Part shown: positions 59,661-64,000 of the stretch, piece after piece
Position numbering within the stretch: the first letter of the stretch is position 1
Layout: each line of letters opens with the position of its first letter
Source: PALSA-1353 sp050012375
Lineage (GTDB): Bacteria; Planctomycetota; Phycisphaerae; Tepidisphaerales; Tepidisphaeraceae
DNA: 64,000 nucleotides
Direction: 5' to 3'
Assembly: GCA_050012375.1 (NCBI GenBank)
Contig: JBEKHH010000007.1
Location: 58,336-122,335 of the forward strand
Program-made: the position numbers and the translations under genes
The notes under the pieces: generated by a model
The model's input: the letters and a program-made list of their open reading frames with translations, nothing else
Told to the model about the DNA's origin: nothing
Databases searched by the model: none

Positions 59661-62615
59661 ATGCCAAAGCTCGATGATCGAATCCTCCAAATCGGCCACG
59701 AGATTTTCGCCCGCGTGAGCGCGCTGAGCGCCTTCCCATCCCCGCTGGCCAGGATCGACGACGCATTGATGAACCTGGCCATGCGCGACGAGGCCGTCAA
59801 ATCGCAGCTTTTCCGCTTCGTTGATTGTCTACCCACGCTCGTCACTTCCGCGGCCGTCGCCGCTCACCTGCGACAGTACCTTCAGCCCATCGCCGCCCGG
59901 CTGTCGCTGCCTTTGCGATGGGCCCTGAGCGACGCGCCTGTCTCGCCGCTGATCGCCGCCGCCGCCAATTTCAACGTCCGCCGCATGGCCCGCAAATTCA
60001 TCGCCGCACCCGACCTGAATCGCACCGTCGATGCCATCGCCCGCCTCCGCAAGCGCCGGCTGGCCTTCACCCTCGATCTGCTTGGCGAAGCCGTCATCTC
60101 CGAATCCGAAGCCGACCAATACCAGCGGCGATATCTCGAACTCGCGCAATCGCTGGCCCAGCGCCTCGCGGCGTTCCCGGAAGATCACCTCATCGACCGC
60201 GACGCCGCCGGGCCCATCCCCCGCGCCAACATTTCCCTCAAGCTTTCCGCGCTCTACAGCCAATTCGATCCGCTGAATCCCCGCGGAACCACCGATGCCG
60301 TATTGCGCCGCCTTCGCCCCGTTCTCCGCACCGCTCGCCGGAGCGGCGCATTCGTGAACCTGGATATAGAGCAATCCTTATTCAAGGACCTCACGATCCA
60401 GATCTTCAAAACCGTCCTGATGGAAGACGAATTTCACGACTGGGCCGACGTCGGCATCGCGATCCAGGCGTATCTCCGCTCCACGCTGGACGACCTGAAA
60501 TTTCTCGCCGAATGGTCCGCTCGCCGCGGCACTTCGGTTGCCATCCGGCTCGTCAAAGGCGCTTACTGGGATTTCGAGACCGTCATCGCCGCCCAGAACG
60601 GCTGGCCCGTCCCCGTCTACACCGACAAGGCCGCCACGGATGCCAATTTCGAATCCTCCGCCGCGTTCCTGATCGAGCAGCGCCACCTTCTCCGCCCCGC
60701 CATCGCCAGCCACAACATCCGAAGCATTGCCGCCGCCCTCGCCCTCGCCGAGCAGTCCGGCGCACGCCCCGCCGAAATAGAATTCCAGATGCTCTTCGGC
60801 ATGGCCGACCCCATCAAAGCCGTGCTGATCGAGATGAATCAACGCGTCCGGGTATACGCGCCGGTCGGCGAACTGCTGCCTGGCATGGCCTACCTCGTCC
60901 GCCGTCTTTTGGAAAACGCTTCCAACGAATCCTTTTTACGGGCCGGCTTCACCGAGCACGCGCCCGAGGAGCAATTGCTCATGAACCCCGTTCTACGCAT
61001 GCGTCCGCCCTCATCCGCGCCACGGCCGGCTGCCGCATTTGCCAATGCACCCCCGTCCGATTTTTCGCGCGAAACAATTCGCCTCGCGATGTCCCGGGCC
61101 ATCGATGCCTTCGCCGCCCAGCCCCGCGCGGATTACCCGCTGCTCATCGCCGGCCGGCGCATCACCACCGGACGATGGATCGAATCGTTGAATCCCTCGC
61201 ACCAATCCCGCATCGTCGGCCGCTGCGCCTGCGCCTCTCCGCAGCATGCCGATCAGGCCGTCGCCGCGGCGAAATCCGCCTTCATCGCTTGGCGCGATGT
61301 CCCCGCCGACGATCGCGCCGCCCTGCTCGATCGCGTGGCCGCAATCCTCCAGCGCGATCGCTTCGATCTGGCCACGATCGAAATCGCCGAATGCGCCAAG
61401 CCTTGGCGCGACGCCGACGCCGAGATCGTCGAAGCCATCGACTTCTGCCGTTACTACGCCTGGCAGATGCGCCGGCTCTCCTCCCCGCAGGGCGTCGATC
61501 TACCCGGCGAACAGAACCAATGGCTGTATGAATCCCGCGGCCCCGCCGTTGTGATCGCCCCGTGGAATTTTCCCCTGGCGATCCTCACCGGCATGGCCGC
61601 CGCCGCCGTCGTCGCCGGCAATCCCGTCATTCTCAAACCCGCCGAGCAATCGCCGGTGATCGCCTGCCGTTTGGCCCTTGCCTTTGAAGAGGCCGGCGCC
61701 CCCGCTGGCGTCGTGAATTACCTCCCCGGCATCGGCGAGGAAATCGGCCCGGCCCTGATCGCTCATCGCGACCTCGCCCTGATCGCCTTCACCGGCTCGC
61801 GGGCCGTGGGACTTTCGATCAACCACTTGGCCGCCGAGCCCCGCCCCGGCCAGGACCACGTCAAGCGGGTGATCATCGAGATGGGCGGGAAAAACGCGAT
61901 CATTGTGGATGACGATGCCGATCTCGATGAAGCGATTGCGGGCGTCGTCGCCAGCGCCTTCGGGTATTCCGGCCAGAAATGTTCCGCCTGCTCCCGCGTC
62001 GTCGTCCTCGCCGGCGTTTATGATGCCCTGCTCGCCCGCCTGGTCCAGGCCGTCGCCAGCCTCAAGATCGCTCCCGCGGAAGACCCCGCCTGCGGCGTCG
62101 GACCGGTCATTGACGCCCAGGCGCTCGGTCGCATTCAAGCCGCGATCGAGCGCGGCAAGCGCGACGCCCGCCTCGTCTTTGCCGGTGATGTTGGTCCCCT
62201 TGCCGCCGAAGGGTACTTCGTCGCCCCACATGTCTTCGCCGAGGTCCCGCCGGACAGCCCGCTGGCGACCGAGGAAATTTTTGGCCCGGTCCTTTCCGTG
62301 ATGAAGGCGGACGATTTAGACCACGCGCTGGCGATCGCCAATGGCGTTCAATACGCCCTGACCGGCGGAATATTTTCCCGCAGCCCCGCCAACATCCAAC
62401 GCGCACGCCGTGAATTCCGTGTCGGCAATCTTTACATCAACCGGAAGATCACCGGCGCCCTGGTCGGCCGCCAGCCGTTCGGCGGATTCAAGCTGTCCGG
62501 CGGCGGCACGCAAGCCGGCGGCCCGGACTATCTCCGTCATTTTCTTCTCCCGCGCTGCATCACCGAAAACACGCTCCGCCACGGGTTTCCCGCCGATGTT
62601 CGACCGGGGGAATAA
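59661..62615 (+). CDS. putA: Bifunctional proline dehydrogenase / P5C dehydrogenase
   Basis: The 984-residue enzyme oxidises proline to glutamate in two steps. Residues 1-470 are the flavin proline dehydrogenase barrel (IRLVKGAYWDFETV, LFGMADPIK, and ASNESFLR near its end). Residues 500-984 are the aldehyde dehydrogenase part, with the NAD motif IAPWNFPLAILTG, EMGGKNA, and the catalytic Cys774 in GYSGQKCSACSR. The N-terminal DNA-binding ribbon-helix-helix of enteric PutA is absent, as in the short PutA type, so it is not a repressor. The DNA strand after the stop carries the terminator of the next gene. Confidence 0.93.
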   Translation: MPKLDDRILQIGHEIFARVSALSAFPSPLARIDDALMNLAMRDEAVKSQLFRFVDCLPTLVTSAAVAAHLRQYLQPIAARLSLPLRWALSDAPVSPLIAAAANFNVRRMARKFIAAPDLNRTVDAIARLRKRRLAFTLDLLGEAVISESEADQYQRRYLELAQSLAQRLAAFPEDHLIDRDAAGPIPRANISLKLSALYSQFDPLNPRGTTDAVLRRLRPVLRTARRSGAFVNLDIEQSLFKDLTIQIFKTVLMEDEFHDWADVGIAIQAYLRSTLDDLKFLAEWSARRGTSVAIRLVKGAYWDFETVIAAQNGWPVPVYTDKAATDANFESSAAFLIEQRHLLRPAIASHNIRSIAAALALAEQSGARPAEIEFQMLFGMADPIKAVLIEMNQRVRVYAPVGELLPGMAYLVRRLLENASNESFLRAGFTEHAPEEQLLMNPVLRMRPPSSAPRPAAAFANAPPSDFSRETIRLAMSRAIDAFAAQPRADYPLLIAGRRITTGRWIESLNPSHQSRIVGRCACASPQHADQAVAAAKSAFIAWRDVPADDRAALLDRVAAILQRDRFDLATIEIAECAKPWRDADAEIVEAIDFCRYYAWQMRRLSSPQGVDLPGEQNQWLYESRGPAVVIAPWNFPLAILTGMAAAAVVAGNPVILKPAEQSPVIACRLALAFEEAGAPAGVVNYLPGIGEEIGPALIAHRDLALIAFTGSRAVGLSINHLAAEPRPGQDHVKRVIIEMGGKNAIIVDDDADLDEAIAGVVASAFGYSGQKCSACSRVVVLAGVYDALLARLVQAVASLKIAPAEDPACGVGPVIDAQALGRIQAAIERGKRDARLVFAGDVGPLAAEGYFVAPHVFAEVPPDSPLATEEIFGPVLSVMKADDLDHALAIANGVQYALTGGIFSRSPANIQRARREFRVGNLYINRKITGALVGRQPFGGFKLSGGGTQAGGPDYLRHFLLPRCITENTLRHGFPADVRPGE

Positions 62616-62649
62616 AAAAAAAGCCCACGCCATGGCAATGCGTGGGCTT
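62614..62649 (-). terminator. Intrinsic terminator of the Tyr-rich exported protein gene
   Basis: On the minus strand AAGCCCACGC and GCGTGGGCTT form a perfect 10-bp stem around a nine-base loop, followed by a run of T. It lies 35 bases after the minus-strand gene. The complementary A-run precedes it on the plus strand, so it may be bidirectional but is stronger for the minus gene. Confidence 0.85.
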
Positions 62650-62684
62650 GTTCTCATTGTGCGCTCTCGTTTTCGTCGCGATCC

Positions 62685-63503
62685 TTATCGATGGCGGCCG
62701 CCGCCCCCGTGTCCGCCACCGCTGAAGTGCGCCGCCCCTCCGCCGCCGACGTATCCATGGCCCCATCCGCCACGATATCCGCCACGATATCCGCCATGGT
62801 AATAGGGCCCAAATCCCCCGTAGAGGTAGATGGACGGGTACGGATAATAGTACGGATAATAGTAGGGATAACCGTAGTCGTAATACCCGGCGGACGGATA
62901 GACGTACGTCGTCTGCGGGTCTACGTACGGCTGCGATGCGTAGGGATATGCCTGTGGGGCAGCCGTGGTGGCAGCCGTGTCAGTTTCATTTGGCGCAGCC
63001 GTCGCGCTGGGACCGTATGTCACCTGCGGAAGATTGCTCGGCGGCTGCGGAAGCGCCGCGTCCAACTGCCCTCCCAGCGTGTCCTCGATCTTGAACAGGT
63101 CGGTGACCGGCCCGGTGACTTGCAACGTCGCCAGTACGCGTCCCGATCCCACGTCCATCGCCTGGCCGGTCACGCGCAATTGCTCGTCCGAGAGCTGATA
63201 GCTGCCGAACACCACGATCGACGCGCCGGCGTCCCTCGCGGCTTTCACGGCGTCGGCCGAATCCATATTGGCCAGCGGTTGATTCAGCGCCACCGCTTGC
63301 GCGCCGGGATAAGCCGTCGCATTGGAGATCAGGTTTTCCTGAATCGCCGCCCCGACCCAACCTTGGCTGCCGGCATCACCGATTTGCTTGAAGGGAACTA
63401 TCAGCACCCTGGTAAGCGGCGCTGACGGGACCGTCGTCGGCTGAGCCATCGCCAAGGATCCCCCGAGAAAGATCACGGCTGCGAGAAGAATGAGCCTTTT
63501 CAT
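62685..63503 (-). CDS. Exported protein with TolB/FlgO-like domain and Tyr-rich tail
   Basis: The 272-residue protein has a signal peptide (to about residue 21, ending AMAQP). A domain starting TRVLIVPFKQIGDAGSQGWV, with the mixed strands of FlgO/TolB-N/curli-assembly-like proteins, spans residues about 30-150. From about residue 180 the sequence becomes Tyr/Pro/Gly/His-rich (PYYYPYYYPYPSIYLYGG), ending in a Gly/Arg/His segment encoded by a short tandem DNA repeat (about 62745-62795). A TATAAT-like box (minus strand, 63530-63535) stands 27 bases upstream, and a strong terminator follows the gene. The function is unknown; its placement in the periplasm or outer membrane is inferred. Confidence 0.65.
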   Translation of the reverse strand: MKRLILLAAVIFLGGSLAMAQPTTVPSAPLTRVLIVPFKQIGDAGSQGWVGAAIQENLISNATAYPGAQAVALNQPLANMDSADAVKAARDAGASIVVFGSYQLSDEQLRVTGQAMDVGSGRVLATLQVTGPVTDLFKIEDTLGGQLDAALPQPPSNLPQVTYGPSATAAPNETDTAATTAAPQAYPYASQPYVDPQTTYVYPSAGYYDYGYPYYYPYYYPYPSIYLYGGFGPYYHGGYRGGYRGGWGHGYVGGGGAAHFSGGGHGGGGRHR

Positions 63504-63665
63504 AGTGCGCGCCTGTAATGCTCGACTACATTATACGCGAGCTATAGCACAAGACCCCGCAGAAGCCCGATTTATCCCCCCATTTTGCCCAGAAAACCGG
63601 CGATTTGACCAAGCCTGTGCCATAACGGCAGCCGCAATAGGGCTTTGCCCCGCCCATACGCGGGT

Positions 63666-63823
63666 GCGTGACACCTCCCGCAAAGAATTTCCCCCTCCCC
63701 CTGTACTCGGGGGGAGGGTTGGGGTGGGGGGGCGAACGTCGATTGGCCCACGAAACCCCCACCCTGACCGTCCCCCGGAGTACCAGGGGAGGGGAAGAAG
63801 AGGCCTTGCCGAATGTGTCACGC
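63666..63823. repeat. Long hairpin repeat with GTACTCGGGG/CCCCCGGAGTAC core
   Basis: The left arm (63666-63732) contains GCGTGACAC and CCCCCTGTACTCGGGGGGAG; the right arm (63755-63823) contains the near complements CCCCCGGAGTACCAGGGGAG and GTGTCACGC. The GTAC/GGGG core also appears in the outer arms at 3000-3256, so the two are related. The 333-base gap around it holds no gene. Confidence 0.88.
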
Positions 63824-63836
63824 CCCGCCCGCACGC

Positions 63837-64000
63837 TCAATCAGCCGTCCAGGTCCCGCCCGGTTCCCGAACGGGGATTCTGGCTCCATCCTTTCCCGCC
63901 GCCGCCAAAATCCGCTCCAACGGCTCGTGCATCGGCTCATGGCTCAAGCGAAATGTGCTGTGATGCACCGGCAACACAAAATCCGCCCGGACGTGATTGG
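63837..64000 (-). CDS. Metallo-hydrolase, NAPE-PLD/UlaG-like, 3' end only
   Basis: The frame is open from the window edge to a TGA (63837-63839), giving 53 residues. They read LPVHHSTFRLSHEPMHEPLE and onward to a VREPGGTW end. The pattern (V-H-x-x-T-F-x-L-S-x-E-P-x-x-E-P near the C-terminus) is that of NAPE-PLD-like or UlaG-like metallo-beta-lactamase hydrolases. The metal-binding part lies outside the window, so this is a family guess from the tail. Confidence 0.6.
   Translation of the reverse strand, partial: NHVRADFVLPVHHSTFRLSHEPMHEPLERILAAAGKDGARIPVREPGGTWTAD

Overview
The window looks like a piece of a Planctomycetota chromosome, most likely class Phycisphaerae. This is an inference, not a database result. 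It rests on GC-rich coding sequence, secreted proteins with PEP-CTERM-type tails, many secreted glycoside hydrolases without TonB/SusCD partners, a zinc-ribbon/DUF4190 protein, and ribosomal proteins carrying long low-complexity extensions. I found no rRNA, tRNA, CRISPR array, transposase or prophage.

Layout. Positions 1-3.3 kb hold the 3' part of a GH31 glucosidase, a metallo-beta-lactamase-fold hydrolase and a CYTH protein. From 3.3 to 13.8 kb come leuS, a PilZ protein, an HD phosphohydrolase, a very unusual secreted C39-like/beta-strand-repeat/PEP-CTERM protein, several small exported proteins and a lipoprotein cytochrome c. From 14.5 to 18.5 kb a minus-strand cluster encodes an SDR, a YpdA-like flavoprotein, an unknown 80-residue protein, a ketoacyl synthase and a GYF/RDD membrane protein. 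From 18.5 to 24.6 kb lie a GH43 xylosidase-like enzyme, a HigBA toxin-antitoxin pair with its own promoter and operator, a zinc-ribbon membrane protein, and an orphan ABC ATPase coupled to a TPR protein. From 24.7 to 33.1 kb the usual def-fmt-rsmB group is present but is interrupted by a secreted glycosidase; small membrane proteins and a GH51/GH39-like enzyme follow. From 33.1 to 35.9 kb are a lipid-A-biosynthesis-N-type protein, a thioesterase and a CslA-like glycosyltransferase.

Positions 35.9-51.8 kb carry the S10-spc-alpha ribosomal protein supercluster on the minus strand, running from rpsJ to rplQ and including secY, map, rpmJ and rpoA. rpmD, adk, infA and rpsD are absent from their usual places. 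A promoter-like site lies upstream of rpsJ, and an intrinsic-terminator-like hairpin separates rpsJ from rplC. fusA (54.6-56.7 kb) is cut off from the cluster by two opposite-strand genes. The window ends with a GH42/agarase-like enzyme carrying a CBM9-type domain, a bifunctional PutA, a Tyr-rich exported protein with a strong terminator, and the 3' end of an NAPE-PLD/UlaG-like metallo-hydrolase.

The most striking non-genic signal is a set of long imperfect hairpins, roughly 70-250 bp, whose arms are built from degenerate short tandem words. At least twelve occur in intergenic spacers. Five of them almost completely fill the spacers inside the ribosomal supercluster, where they end next to or inside the ribosome binding site of the following gene.
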